Shown: in pieces, positions 10,599 through 21,470 of the stretch
Numbering within the stretch: the first letter of the stretch is position 1
Layout of the letters: each line of letters begins with the position of its first letter
Origin: Bryopsis sp. KO-2023
Lineage: Eukaryota; Chlorophyta; Ulvophyceae; Bryopsidales; Bryopsidaceae
Length of the DNA: 64,000 nt
Assembly (NCBI GenBank): GCA_030272585.1
Contig: BSYQ01000010.1
Span: 868,001 to 932,000, forward strand
Direction: 5' to 3'
Translations under genes and position numbers: made by a program
The notes under the pieces: model-generated
What the model saw: only the letters and a program-made list of their open reading frames with translations
Told to the model about the DNA's origin: nothing
Database searches by the model: none

Positions 10599-13099
10599 AT
10601 GACTGTGGAAAAAGCTGCAAAAAAATATGCCGAAATGGACATTCAGCTGTTGGATCATGGTTTCCAAAAGGGTCATATTGAACAGTCCATGGAGGCTCTC
10701 CCGGGGGTAAGTATTTTACGTAATTAGAATTGGCTTTTTAGTCATTCCTTCAATTAGAAAAATCTTGTACAGCACCTTCGATGTGGGAAACTGATATGGG
10801 TCGAAAAATGCACACCCTTGCTGCTTTTTTCTTGTTTGATTTTTTTTTTCCCTTCCTCCCGAAGGATGCGCCAGCTGTTGATGTCTTGCCACCATTTTTC
10901 CTGAATTTCTTTTTTAATTTTTTTCAATTTTTTATTTTGCCAGGGCTGCTGACGCTGAACCTGCGATCTCCATGGATTGCAAGGATTCCACCGACACATT
11001 CAAGAGTAAGGGCTCCAGTATGGGATGCGAAATCAAAAAAAAATTAAAGGGATGCTTCCATGTTGAAGAACTCCATTTAGATTCATGCTTGTTATTTGTG
11101 TCCGCCAAATGTTGTGTAATAAAATAAAGCACTTTAGGAAAATTTGAAAATCTCTCTTCAAAGAAATTTGGGAAAATTAATAAATAAATGAAAAAAAATG
11201 AAATATACTGATTTTATTACATTTTGTTGTCTTTCCTTAAAAAGGTGATATTGATCAAGCTAAAGGGGATGAGAAAAAAAGGTTGGAAGAAGAAAAAAGA
11301 AAACAGGATGAAAAAAAAGAGCAAAGGCGAACAAGATGCTCAGAGAGATTGGATTTTGAAATATATGGAGCCTACCAGCTCCAATCAAGACAGTGACGAA
11401 GAGGTACTTTTCAAAGAAAAAAATAAAAAATAAATTGTATACTATTTTCATAACTACACACAAATATACATCTCCCCTCCCTTTTTTTTTGAATTAATTT
11501 TGAATTAGAGTATGAATATCATCTTGCTGAACAACAGCTTGAAGTTGGGCGTTTTTTGAACGGGGAAAAATTATGCAGTGGTGAGTGGCTTTCGGAACGA
11601 GGGATTATTACTAGCATTTTTTTTATAAATACTTTCTTTCTTTTCTCCACTTTTTGGATCAGATTGAAAAATCTTTCAAACTTAAAGGTAAACAAGAAAA
11701 GCTTGAGGACAGTAATATTGAGGGTTTTTTTTCCTTTCCTCGCAAAAAAATTTAATAATAATACTGATGGAATTGGAAGTAAATAAACAGTGGTGTTTCT
11801 TATAAGAATAGGGGGTAGATCCTCTGGAGGATTATGACGTTTGGTCAGACCCTCGAGAAGTGGAGCGAAGAAAACAAGAAAGGAAAAAAGGGGAGCTGCC
11901 TTTGGAAGTCAGACAGAAGCTGATCGCAGAAGAGCTGGTCAAAATGAAACAAATGGCGGCCGATGCCAAAGCTGAGAAAGACAAAACTCGACAAAAAGAA
12001 GCTGGCAGCAGAATTCCCAAGTTGAAATCTGAAATGGCAGAAATTGGTAAACGAGTTAAAAAAGGGAGGGTTTAAAAATGTTTTCAGTGTTTTGTTTTTT
12101 ATTTCCAATGCACCAATAGATGACTTAACTATTTTTATGACATTCTAAATCCTTTGGGTTCAAGATCTCACTTTATTATTTTTGTATCGCTCATATATTT
12201 GCATATATAGTGGATGGGTCATAGAAAATACACTTTTAAAAAATTTCTTACTATAGTTTTTTTAAATTAAATTTAATATTTTTTATCTTTGTTTTCTTTA
12301 TTATTTATTATTTTTTGTATTTTTCTGCAATACATTTGAAAAACAATTCTATGGATGTGCGATTTTTTGTTTTTATTTTTCCTTTGTGTTTTTTTTTTTC
12401 CCTAGGAATGACTGATGCAATGGTTGAAGCTCTGGTAAAACCCCAAGAAGCTGAAGAAGCTTTAGAAAATATAGAAAGCCCTGCAGTCGATTCTCAAGAG
12501 AATTTTGACCCAGCCGAAGGCTCTATGGGTGCTTTGAATTTGAATGAACCTGAAGCCACCCAAGAAAATTCTGAAGAAGATTTTTCGTTTGGGTTTCCTG
12601 GGTTTGATGATGAAGAAGACACCGAGCCAGTGGAGGTAAGTAGGCCATTTATTTGATTCGATGGTTTTCTGGAGATTTTGCTTAATTGATTGAACAACTG
12701 AGTAATTCTCTTTTTCACATTGTAAGTAGAAAAAAAAACTGGGTGTAGAGGAGGAGGAAGAATAACAAAAAAATATTAGAGTAGGATAAATTAATGCAAA
12801 AGGAAAACATGTCTGTTGAAACATTCAGCTTGCTTGAACTTAAGAGAAGGGAATGGGGGCGTGTGAAATGATTTGTTGAACCCTTTTTTAATACATTAAA
12901 TGTAGTTCAAAAAAGCCACTCTTTTCGTTTCCTTATTTCAGTACTGTTGTTTTCTTTGCAGGATGTCAATTTGAAAGAGCATATTGAAAAGAGTGAGGAA
13001 AAATCAAACCCAGCTGAAGATGAAAAGGAATTAGCGGGAAGTCTCCTCTCGATCAAGTCGCAAAATTCAGCAGTTCATTTTCAAGCCCCCTTTTTTTGA
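10599..13099 (+). CDS. Acidic, coiled-coil multi-exon protein, unknown
   Basis: The 3' half is firm: exons 11812-12046, 12406-12635 and 12962-13099 join in matching phases and end in TGA. They encode a charged helix (EVERRKQERKKGELPLEVRQ) followed by an acidic low-complexity region (ENSEEDFSFGFPGFDDEEDT). The 5' half is less certain. It has exon-like blocks at 10599-10706 (MTVEKAAKKYAEMD), about 10944-11004, 11245-11403, 11508-11580 and about 11665-11686. The block at 11245 is open in two frames with convincing composition on either side of A-runs, so a homopolymer error or real indel may be present. No catalytic motif is seen. Composition suggests a soluble scaffold or nuclear protein. Confidence 0.55.
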
Positions 13100-13785
13100 G
13101 CTTCCTAGAGCTTCCTAGTCAAGAAAGAAGAAAAGTGGGGCGCGGGGGAGAAGGACGGGGTTTTTTTTCCACAGGTTAGCAGTTTCCTATGTGGCAAAAA
13201 AAAGTATTTAGAAAGCGACACAGATTTTTTTTATATTTGTTTTTTCTGGCGGCTGTGTGGTGTGTTTATCTTTTCTTTGGTCAAGTGTTTTCTGTTTTTT
13301 TTGGATTCCGAATTGGGAAAAAGACCTGCGATGGTTCTGGTGCATGGAAGTTAGCAGTAAAAGGTTAAAAGGTTTGAGCGATGGGGCCTGTCACTGAGTG
13401 AGATTGGCTTGTAAAACAATGTGTGCAGCAAATTCATATTCAGCACACGATCAGCATAACTCAAGAAGTAACTGGGTGCAAATTCTCGTTTTTTCTGGTT
13501 CATGAATGTGTTTCCTGGCCATCGGGGGCTCTGGTCAGACTCTAATCTTGGGGTGGGTTCTCATTCTGCTTGTTTTGGAGAGAGAGGGTATAATGATGCA
13601 TGAAACAATATAAATCATAAAAAGCATGATATGTCGCTTTTGCTTTGCTTGATTTTGTGGATTAAAGAAGAAATTCACAATATCCTTGAATTTGTAATCG
13701 GGTACACCAGAGAGAAAGAGATGAAAGAGTCCACGTCTTTGGTTACACTTGGCTGGAGCAGTCCAAGAACAGTAGTATCCCCATC
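13100..13785. other. Intergenic
   Basis: This T- and G-rich region is the 3' flank of the acidic-protein gene. I see no exon, repeat or RNA gene that I would defend. Confidence 0.5.
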
Positions 13786-14681
13786 TGTGACGCTCCAAAA
13801 GCGCATTCGTCGCAAGTACTAAACAGTATCACGACGAACTACCCCAGATTACGACTAAGGTAACTCAGTCGGACTGTGGCGACTCAGACGGTCGCATCGA
13901 AAACTCGGTATCTAAACTGCGACGCACTGAAACTATCGTCACCCAAGAAGTCGGCTAAGACCAGTCGCATTAACGAACATTGCAATCTGAGAGTCACAAT
14001 CTCGAACCTCTCTAACAACGAAAGGCCTAAGACCAGGCATTTGAACGTAAAACGAGTCAAAGTCGACGGAGACACCCGCTAAGAGGGCCTTGCTCTCAAG
14101 ACCGAGACAGAAAGTGGAGTCCCCTGGAGGGTGGTCGCTAAGAGACCATGGCCTAAGGGGACTCTGGAAACTGAGCTGGAGAAGGGAGAAACACAAACAC
14201 CAAAACACAAACACAAAAGGGGACACTCAGAGGAGGGGAAAGACTCCTCTGAGTGGAAAACTCCTAAGGGAAAGGACAGCACCTTTCCCTTCTCCTAACT
14301 TTATAGAACTATCTCACTTTCAGAAAACCCTCTATTTTGCATTAAGACACTCAGAAACACAAAGATAATAACAAGAGAATATTTTTACAGAAAGAGAGGG
14401 GATGGTGTATCCCACAGAAAAACAGTAATACATATCCTTGGGTATGTTTATTAATTGATCCAAGTTATACCTCGTCCGAATTAGATTTCCCGTGCGGATC
14501 CGATAGCTAATCTTTTCCACGTCCGATTCAGAGCTTCAGTAAACTTTTAATAAACTTCCGAGGGGGTATACTGCCGAGGTTTCAGAAACTTAGTTATCCG
14601 TAGAAAACTTCGCTCTATTTTTATACTCGCAGCCAGTTCTAGTGCTAGCGCACATGTGTTGGCTGCGAGTTCGGCGTCACA
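13786..14681. mobile_element. Candidate solo LTR, 896 bp
   Basis: The segment starts TGTGACGC and ends GCGTCACA, an 8-bp perfect terminal inversion with the TG...CA ends typical of LTRs. It is non-coding and contains a polyadenylation-like ttttaataaa near 14548 and a TATA-like ctatttttata near 14616. The base composition differs from its neighbours. The flanking pentamers (ccatc and acaag) do not match, so target duplications are absent or decayed. No second copy or internal region is in the window. A different TIR element is possible. Confidence 0.4.
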
Positions 14682-15368
14682 ACAAGGGTCGACTAGCGAC
14701 CCGGCTTATAGCTGTATCGATCGCCTTAAAGATCTTGTTTCGTAGTGGGTCATATTCTATGCATTGTATTCCATCGTGTTTTCGTTGGCTCCTTGTTTTC
14801 CCAGCTGCACTTTTCCTAGAAGTCATACCTCGGATGTTACAGAGTAACATTGCCGAAAGTAAGACTGCTAATACTCTGCGCTGCCATGGGTTGGCGTGCC
14901 AGCTATTCGACTTATTCCAACGCATCGATATACAACTATTCCTACGTCATCGACCTCATCGGGAGTTAAACCCAACGTGCGAACCACCAGGTCTCACATA
15001 GAGCAGCGTGCGAAACGACTGTTTATCAGTGTGAGCTGGTGATCCATTCTTCCGAATCATCATCGGGATAGATGTTACTTTGAGTGGCAGTACATCTGCT
15101 AAGTTCTTTCTAGCCCCGTCACACCATCAAAGCATGCAATCCTTTCCGAGCAGTTGGATGGTAGTTCCCTGTAGAAGTTACTCTTTTGTCATGCATTTTT
15201 TTCGTTTTCGTGCATACCGCTCGGCACCACATACACGGACGACAGCATACAAATCCGAGCAGAGTCCCGCGTGTAGTAAACCCGGGACCAGGTACACGTC
15301 CCAGAGCGCCTGGCAATATAAATGCAGTGCCACGCTTCAGCGATGTGTGAGAGTATCGGAAGCGAACA
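14682..15368. other. Intergenic, upstream of amidase gene
   Basis: Open frames on both strands here are short and lack splice context or recognisable domains. The final 150 bases are presumably promoter and 5' UTR of the amidase gene. Confidence 0.45.
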
Positions 15369-16537
15369 ATGTTTGTTACAATGTTTGTTAAGAGGATAGT
15401 GTTGGTGGCTCTGCTCTGGAGCCCAGCCTTTTATGGGGCATCGTCGCGAGGTTTGGAGGGTGACTTTGAGAGAGGTGCCTCCACAGGAGCTGTCACTGTC
15501 GAAGGTGTGCTTTTGACGCACTTCGCGATACCTGAACAAGAAGTTTCGGTTCGAATGTGGAACGCCTTGTGCTACAGAGCATCCGCTCAGCGACGTCTGT
15601 TCTTTCTGATCGGATAAAAAATATTTGAGTGACGAGTAGGGACGTGCGTCTTCCTGAATGGGTGACGACGTCCCTGAGCGGAGACACGCCTTCTGTTTTT
15701 TGGCTTCGCAAGATATTCCATTTTGTGACAGCGCACTATGTACTAAAGACTGAGCGGATGGCCTCAATCGTTCCTGGCTGACTATGGCATCTCTAATTTG
15801 CAGGCGATCAAGTTTTAAAGAGTGTGGAAGGACCCCGCCGTAAGCTTTTGGTGAGTTTCACTCCAGGAGCACTGGCAATGGTGCAACTTTTCAACTATGG
15901 TCGTTATTTTTCTTCGAATGAGCTTGTGCAGTGCGACCCAAGAATTGCGGAAGTTTTCTGCGGTGTCTGTAGGTTGGACTTGAGTTGAACCCGATCTGTG
16001 GATTTCCAGGGGGGAGAGTTTATCATGATAGATGCAGGACATGGGGGATCCGATCCAGGAGCTGTCGATCACTTAATCAGAGAAAAAGAGCTCAACCTGA
16101 AAACAGCTCGCCTGCTGCAGACTGCTCTGGAAAAGAAAGGGCATACGGTTGCAATGACACGTTCCAGTGATGAATCCATTTCTCTGACCCAGAGGATTGC
16201 CTTGGCGAACACGATGGGAGTCGACCTCTTTGTTAGCATTCACTACAACTCATTCTCTAGTCCTGCTGCGCACGGTGTCGAGGTCTTCGTGCTCCCCAAT
16301 AGCCCCGTCGAGGATTGTGCTAGAGATGTGCTCCACAAGGTGGTCAAGGCAACTCGTTTCAAGAACAGGGGATTGCAAACCGCGAACTTCGCTGTTCTCA
16401 GAGAAACCAACATGGATGCAATTTTTGTGGAGGCAGGCTTTATCAGCAGTCCTTCCGATAGCGCCCAGCTGGGGAAGTCGAGCACAATCGAAGATATTGC
16501 TGATGCCATTGCTGATGGAGTCGATCAGTGCTTCTGA
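15369..16537 (+). CDS. N-acetylmuramoyl-L-alanine amidase (Amidase_3), secreted form
   Basis: Three exons, 15369-15504, 15804-15850 and 16010-16537, join with matching phases (1, 0) to give 236 residues. Residues 1-24 form a classic signal peptide (MFVTMFVKRIVLVALLWSPA). The catalytic domain spans about residues 64-235. It has the Zn ligands of the family, H72 in IDAGHGGSDPGA, E86 in IREKELNL and H139 in FVSIHYNSF, plus the catalytic Glu E202 in IFVEAGFIS. The enzyme cleaves the lactyl-amide bond between muramic acid and the stem peptide of peptidoglycan. Introns and signal peptide show nuclear residence, while the domain is bacterial in character, so transfer from bacteria or an endosymbiont is likely. 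Roles could be digestion of bacterial wall or trimming of plastid or endosymbiont peptidoglycan. The domain call is secure; the role is inference. Confidence 0.9.
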
Positions 16538-17640
16538 TAGAGGTTGGAAACGAAGGCGCAGCTGCTTGGCATTATTTGATCGTTAGGAGCGAAGAGACAA
16601 GTGCCTCCTGTACAATAGTCTACCAGTCTAGTTTGGCCGTCGTGAATTTTGCTGTCATTTGTAGAGATATTAGAACGGACGAAAATGATAGGCGGTACTA
16701 TGAGGATTGAGTTAGTTTTGCATGGTTTTTTTTTTTTTGGAATGGATCAATTTTTGGAGGGGGGGAGCATGAACTGTTTTTTTCAATGTTGAAATAAATG
16801 GACATCAAACTACACTTCTCATACACGTCAATGTCTTGCTTCAATGAAGACTCCCATAAATTTCGTTTCAATTTCTCTATCTGACTCCCTTCTCTTTCAC
16901 AGCCCTTCATAAATATGAAGGTTGGCCTCATAGTTTTCTTGCAACGCCTTTTAAATAGCAACGACAACAGCAATGATTGTCAATTTTTTTTCCCCCATTC
17001 GTTCGCAAATAATATCAGTTTTGAACCATATTTACAGAAAATAAACATGGCACAATCTGTTCAATAAAACAAGCCTGCTGTATTGTTAAGTTGTAGTGGT
17101 AACTAAGAGCTGGAAAGATTTCAACGTGAAATTAGTAGAAAATATTTATTGAAGGGATAGAGCCACGCATTTTGATGTATATCGACATATGTACATGAAT
17201 CGGAGCTTTTTCAATCGCGGAAAATCATCTGTTTAGAGATGGGAGTGTCTCGTGAGGCATTTCGCGCACTAGCCGAGGAACGATCGCATTTCGAGCGGGT
17301 GAGAAGGGTTGAGGGATGGGGGATGTGGGTTGGGAGTCTTTAGTGTTGAATGAAGGACTGCTACTGCGGCTCGGTAATAAACAACTCGAACAAAACCTCA
17401 AACCAAACGGCCGTAACACAACCCACAGACCGATTTTATCTGTCAGCATAAAACGGCAGACTCTGGAATTTCACAGTCATCAACAGTCTACGAACAGCCG
17501 TCACTGGGTCAAAGACTTTCTCAACCAACCAAAAGAATTACCAGACATGCCAGGCCAGAGCCTACAGTATTGGGGAATTCCTGGAAATATTTCCGGAAAT
17601 AAGAAGAGAAAACCCTTAGCCAGCAACGCCCTCAACCGCA
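16538..17640. other. Intergenic; one first-exon-like frame
   Basis: An ATG frame at 17239 (MGVSREAFRALAEERSHFER) ends at a good donor (cgg|gtgaga) and looks like a first exon. Its phase does not join to the long open frame at 17641. The rest is AT-rich 3' flank of the amidase gene with nothing else recognisable. Confidence 0.35.
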
Positions 17641-19332
17641 ATGGAGCACGCCACACGCTTGAACGATGTCTTGGTCGATGCAGCAACCATTTCAGGAGAG
17701 CCAGAGCAGCCTTGTCGTGGTTCGGTGGAAGCGAACGGGGGTGAACGAAATTCGTCTGCCAGGAACGTGGGTCTGGTTGCGTCGAGGGGGGAGTGGGGGG
17801 ACTGGCGCGCAACCATGGAGGACGACGACACGCTGAGCGTTTGCTCAGAGGAGGCGCACGTGACGTGGGGGGATTTGGAGGTGGAGGAGTTCATCAAGCC
17901 ATGCCGACTCCCTAACCAACAAGCCCAACCAGTCAACGAGACGTCCAGGAAACGGACGCAGCCCAAGTGCGAGAAACCGTTCGACGTGATGCAGGAGCTC
18001 CCGCCGTGTCTGTTGTCCAATGGACACCTGATCAAGGCAGTTCATCGCCCTCCTGCGCCGCTTCCTGCCGACAGAAGATATGCATTTGACTTTCCTGAGC
18101 CGCCCCCCTACCCTCAGCAACACAAGCATGATTGCGAAGAGGATGGCTCCGATCTGATCCTGGCACCAGTAAACCGTCCGCAAAAACTCATTGGAATGGA
18201 CATACCGTCAAGGCTGCTGCCTATGCAGGAGATACTCCACAGCGACGGCAGCATGAGCTTCGAGATTCCAATTGCGTTTTGGAGGCACAATCCTTTGGTG
18301 GATGAGGATTCCGAGGAAGGGGGGCAGCTTCCTGAATGCAACGAATATCAGTGCACGCAGCTTGCTGTAGACTCGGGAGGGGCTGCAGACATCGGAGCTG
18401 TTCAGCACGATGCCTCTAGTTTGGAGGCGAACGACCAAAAGGTGGACAAATACCGGGTCGATGGGGAATTTCACTTGATGGGGGGGTTTGTTCAGGAGCG
18501 TGGAGCGACACCTCCGCCTCTGGGGTCCTCACGTAGCAAAGACTGGGAAACAACTGATGAGCACGCTCCAAAACAAGCTGTGGTTCAACCTGGCGGAGCA
18601 AGCGAGGAATATCTCCTGAAGCACGATCAAAAGTATGTCGAAAAGCAGGGAGCAGGAATAGGTGAGGAAGCCAACGTACAAAAATTCCCACCACCTAGGA
18701 AAAGACCTGGAACGCCCAGCGTTGGCCTACACCACAATCGAAGAGGAAGTCGGGGTGAGAGAAGACAGAAGACACGCTTAAATATGCCAACGCTAGGGCG
18801 TGGTATGGCGCTCCCTCCAAGGAAAACCCCAGGGGGAAAGTTGGAAGAGGGGGATGTCAGTTGTTGGGTCCGTGAGCGGAGCTTCGGTTCTGGGCTGGGG
18901 CAGGCGAGGTGTCCTGCTCCGAAGCCTCCAAAAACGCCTCGAAATCCTACCACGGCACGAAATGGAAACGCTCCTACGATCGGAGGTCCTGTTGAGAGGG
19001 ATGGGAAAAGCGGCGCTTCACACACAGACAAAAATGCTGTACAGACAGGACTCGAGATACTGGAACTAGGAAAATGCGATGGCTCGAATGATGGTGCCTT
19101 AAGGAGCCCTTTCGACCGGAAGACGACATTTGGATGTGCTGAACTCCCACAACGAGCGAGAAACTTCGAGAAAGGAGAACATCGGGCGTCGCTCTGGTCA
19201 AGAGTGTTGGGATTTCTGTGGCGTCGGAGCGATCAGGAGAAGAAAAGCGGGACGCCAAGGGTTGAGTTTCACTCGGCGTTCATTTCTGCCTTGGTCAGCA
19301 CTCCCTGTGAAACCATCGTTCGCTTCTTTTGA
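17641..19332 (+). CDS. Intronless 563-residue protein, unknown, largely disordered
   Basis: A single open frame of 563 codons starts MEHATRLNDVLVDAATISGE. It is rich in Pro, Glu, Arg and Gly and is mostly predicted-disordered by eye. There are short acidic patches (VDEDSEEGGQLPE), Pro-rich stretches (RRYAFDFPEPPPYPQQHKH) and a basic central part (KFPPPRKRPGTPS, RRGSRGERRQKTR). The final 60 residues are more ordered and hydrophobic (SLWSRVLGFLWRRS, FHSAFISALVSTPCETIVRFF). No family is recognised. Its length far exceeds that expected by chance, and opposite-strand frames are short. The absence of introns is unusual beside its neighbours. It may have an unfound 5' exon. Confidence 0.6.
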   Translation: MEHATRLNDVLVDAATISGEPEQPCRGSVEANGGERNSSARNVGLVASRGEWGDWRATMEDDDTLSVCSEEAHVTWGDLEVEEFIKPCRLPNQQAQPVNETSRKRTQPKCEKPFDVMQELPPCLLSNGHLIKAVHRPPAPLPADRRYAFDFPEPPPYPQQHKHDCEEDGSDLILAPVNRPQKLIGMDIPSRLLPMQEILHSDGSMSFEIPIAFWRHNPLVDEDSEEGGQLPECNEYQCTQLAVDSGGAADIGAVQHDASSLEANDQKVDKYRVDGEFHLMGGFVQERGATPPPLGSSRSKDWETTDEHAPKQAVVQPGGASEEYLLKHDQKYVEKQGAGIGEEANVQKFPPPRKRPGTPSVGLHHNRRGSRGERRQKTRLNMPTLGRGMALPPRKTPGGKLEEGDVSCWVRERSFGSGLGQARCPAPKPPKTPRNPTTARNGNAPTIGGPVERDGKSGASHTDKNAVQTGLEILELGKCDGSNDGALRSPFDRKTTFGCAELPQRARNFEKGEHRASLWSRVLGFLWRRSDQEKKSGTPRVEFHSAFISALVSTPCETIVRFF

Positions 19333-19736
19333 CACATTTTCGGAAGAGTGAGGTGGTGTGGACTGGGATCGCTGTGAGTTTTGAATCGTCACTGTGTGTG
19401 GGGGGAGGAAAGGGGGGTTGCTTTGTTGATCAAAGTTGATGCTGTGAAAGACAATGGACACCACCATAGATTCGAAGGATTTTTTTGTACTGATTTTGAA
19501 CAATCATGCCCTTGTGTAGTTGGGACACCAATTAGCATTGCGCTCTTGTGTGGAATCCTATCCTGATTTCAGGATCCTGTCGGTTTCCTTTCCTAAGAGC
19601 ACGCCAGGTTGTCATTTCACCAGCAGACGAATAGAGATTGAGCCGGCGCGTCTTGACAAAAACCTACACCGAGTTTATTTTGGCGCGAAGATATTGGCTA
19701 GTACGGTTAGTACGATAGGTTAAAGAACGCAATGAC
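19333..19736. other. Intergenic
   Basis: 3' flank of the long open frame. No exon, RNA or repeat stands out before the hAT element's target duplication at 19729. Confidence 0.45.
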
Positions 19737-20190
19737 CAGAGATAGGACTTGGGCCGATTTTTTGGTCCGGCTCCGGTCCGGTCCGGTTACGGTCGGGTTA
19801 CGGTCACCGTACTACGGCCGTAATTCCGTACCGTAACCGGAGTAATATGCTGTTTTTACGGTACGGAACAGGTACGGTATAGCTACGGCAGGCCCTAAAT
19901 CATCGTGAAGTAGTGTGGTTCAGTGCTAAAGCGTTAGGCTGTAGTCTGTAGGGTCGCAGGTTCGAATCCCCCTGGGTTCCTTTGGAATCGCGGGACCCCG
20001 CGGGGGTCACTTTCTACGGTTTACGGTTGGTACGGCCGTTACGGTCATTACGGTCCGGTACGGAGCGGTACGGAGCTACGGTTACGGCCGTAAAAGTACG
20101 ATTTTCCGACGAAAATTGTACTCCGGTTACGGTCCGGTTACGGCGTTACGGTACGGTTACGGTGACCGTAACCGTAAAGTCCTATCACTG
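19737..20190. mobile_element. Non-autonomous hAT element with perfect 8-bp TSD
   Basis: Ends are inverted: CAGAGATAGGACTT at the left and AAGTCCTATCACTG at the right, one mismatch in 14. The element is flanked by the identical octamer GCAATGAC (19729-19736 and 20191-20198), the target duplication length of hAT transposons. The 454-bp interior has no transposase. It consists of dense tacgg/ccgta repeats in both orientations (19770-19895 and 20010-20177) around a tRNA-like core. Mobilisation would need a hAT transposase encoded elsewhere. Confidence 0.9.
19911..19980 (+). pseudogene. tRNA-Tyr-like relic with intact B box
   Basis: The segment carries an A-box-like tggttcagtgc, an anticodon-loop-like ctgtagt with GTA (Tyr) in the right place and a perfect B box ggttcgaatcc at 19959-19969. 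T-stem and anticodon-stem pairing is poor and the acceptor arm does not close, so it is not a working tRNA gene. It may be a tRNA-derived SINE head or a decayed tRNA captured inside the hAT element. The internal Pol III promoter could still be recognised. Confidence 0.55.
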
Positions 20191-20431
20191 GCAATGACTC
20201 AGGGTGGGACGAAAAGCTATCCCTGGAAGGGACAGGTGACGCCAGTTGGGGATCCAGTTGGACTGGATCTTAGAATGATTGAGGGAGTAGTTCGCTTAAA
20301 AGAGGGCGGTTTTCATATTACAATCGAGGTTTTTCTTTCTTTGGATCTCCAAAGAAAGTATTGGTTCTTCGAACTGATAGTTTTTCTGCCGCTCGCGGCG
20401 TCCCAACCCAGAGGGTTGTGTTGTTTTCAGT

Positions 20432-21139
20432 TTGATCCATCTGCATGGATCGTCTTTTACCATTGTATACCACAGCAGCTCGAAATTACGGAGTTTCTAT
20501 CCCACAAGATCTGGCCTGTATCGACAATTGTCGGATACAACACTTTTGCCCGCGGCGAATAACCCGGTCGAGGCTCCCTCGACAGGAGTGACCTTGGGGC
20601 TTTGGTTTGATTTTGGGCGAACGGCGGACGGTCTGGAATTGCAATCGACTTTGGGGAAACGTTCAGGCTTCTGGCAGGAGATTGCGAATACAGCTTCGGT
20701 ATTGTATTCGCTGTTTGTGACCACAGCTAATTTGGTTGGTTTTTTGGCGCATCCTGGAGTACCGGAGGCGTTGCGTGAACATATCCATCCGATTGTGTCA
20801 GCGCAAGTGCGCACTTTGGATTTAGCTGTTGCCTAGTGGCAGGTGTTACAGACTCGGGGTTCTCAAGATCCCGACGTTCCCGGTGCAGCAGCGGGTCTGC
20901 AAAACCAGATTCGATTACAAGGAGCTCAGTTCCGCGGATATTCTGCCCCAGTGGCCCACGAATACTTTGGCTCGTTTCGAGAGCAGTTGCAGCGGGCGCA
21001 GGTTAAGCACGCTACTACGCCCTCTCGGGGTGATCAGAAAAAAGGTCGTTCTCGTAAAGGAGCGCAGCAAGGACAGGGCGAGAATTCTGGGGCTCAGCAG
21101 CAGCAGCCGCCGCAGAATCAGAATCACCAAAAGAAGTGA
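20432..21139 (+). pseudogene. Retroelement gag-like relic (DIRS-type, 5' part)
   Basis: Two overlapping frames, 20432-20836 and 20843-21139, read as one decayed protein. First comes a mixed alpha-helical part (ALREHIHPIVSAQVRTLDLA), then a Gln-rich basic tail (GRSRKGAQQGQGENSGAQQQ). A stop and a frame change separate them. They lie directly upstream of a DIRS-type reverse transcriptase fragment in the same orientation, which is the only reason for the gag assignment. Confidence 0.4.
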
Positions 21140-21174
21140 ATGGGGTATAGGCCAGACATGGGCTGAGACCCCTG

Positions 21175-21470
21175 TGCACAGGACAGGACAGAACAGACTG
21201 TCTGTGCTGTGCACAGGGTCAGACCTGTGCTGCACAGGTGCACAGACCTGTACAGCACAGCACAGACAGGGTCTGTGCAACATCTGTGCAGTTTCTGTGC
21301 AGTTCTGTGCAGATTCTGTGCAGATTCTGTGCCAAATCTGTGCAGATTCTGTGCAGTTCTGTGCAGATTCTGTGCAGATCTGTGCTGTGCTGTGCAGGTC
21401 TGCTCACCTGTGCAGCACAGGTCTGACCCTGTGCACAGCACAGACAGTCTGTGCTGTTTTGGCCTGTGCA
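21175..21470. repeat. Palindromic array: 90-bp inverted arms around 'ctgtgcagatt' tandem repeats
   Basis: The left arm (about 21175-21268) and right arm (about 21379-21470) are near-perfect inverted copies, sharing for example actgtctgtgctgtgcacag and cagacctgtgctgcacaggt in opposite sense. Between them lie about ten tandem ctgtgcagatt units. The whole can fold into a long hairpin. It interrupts the DIRS relic just before its reverse transcriptase and may be a MITE-like insertion. No target duplication is visible. Confidence 0.85.

Noticed and set aside
15189..15767. 192-codon minus-strand open frame
   Set aside because: It is antisense to the amidase first exon and promoter, has no recognisable domain and no splice context.
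19911..19980. Functional tRNA-Tyr gene
   Set aside because: T-stem and anticodon-stem have several mismatches and the acceptor stem does not pair.
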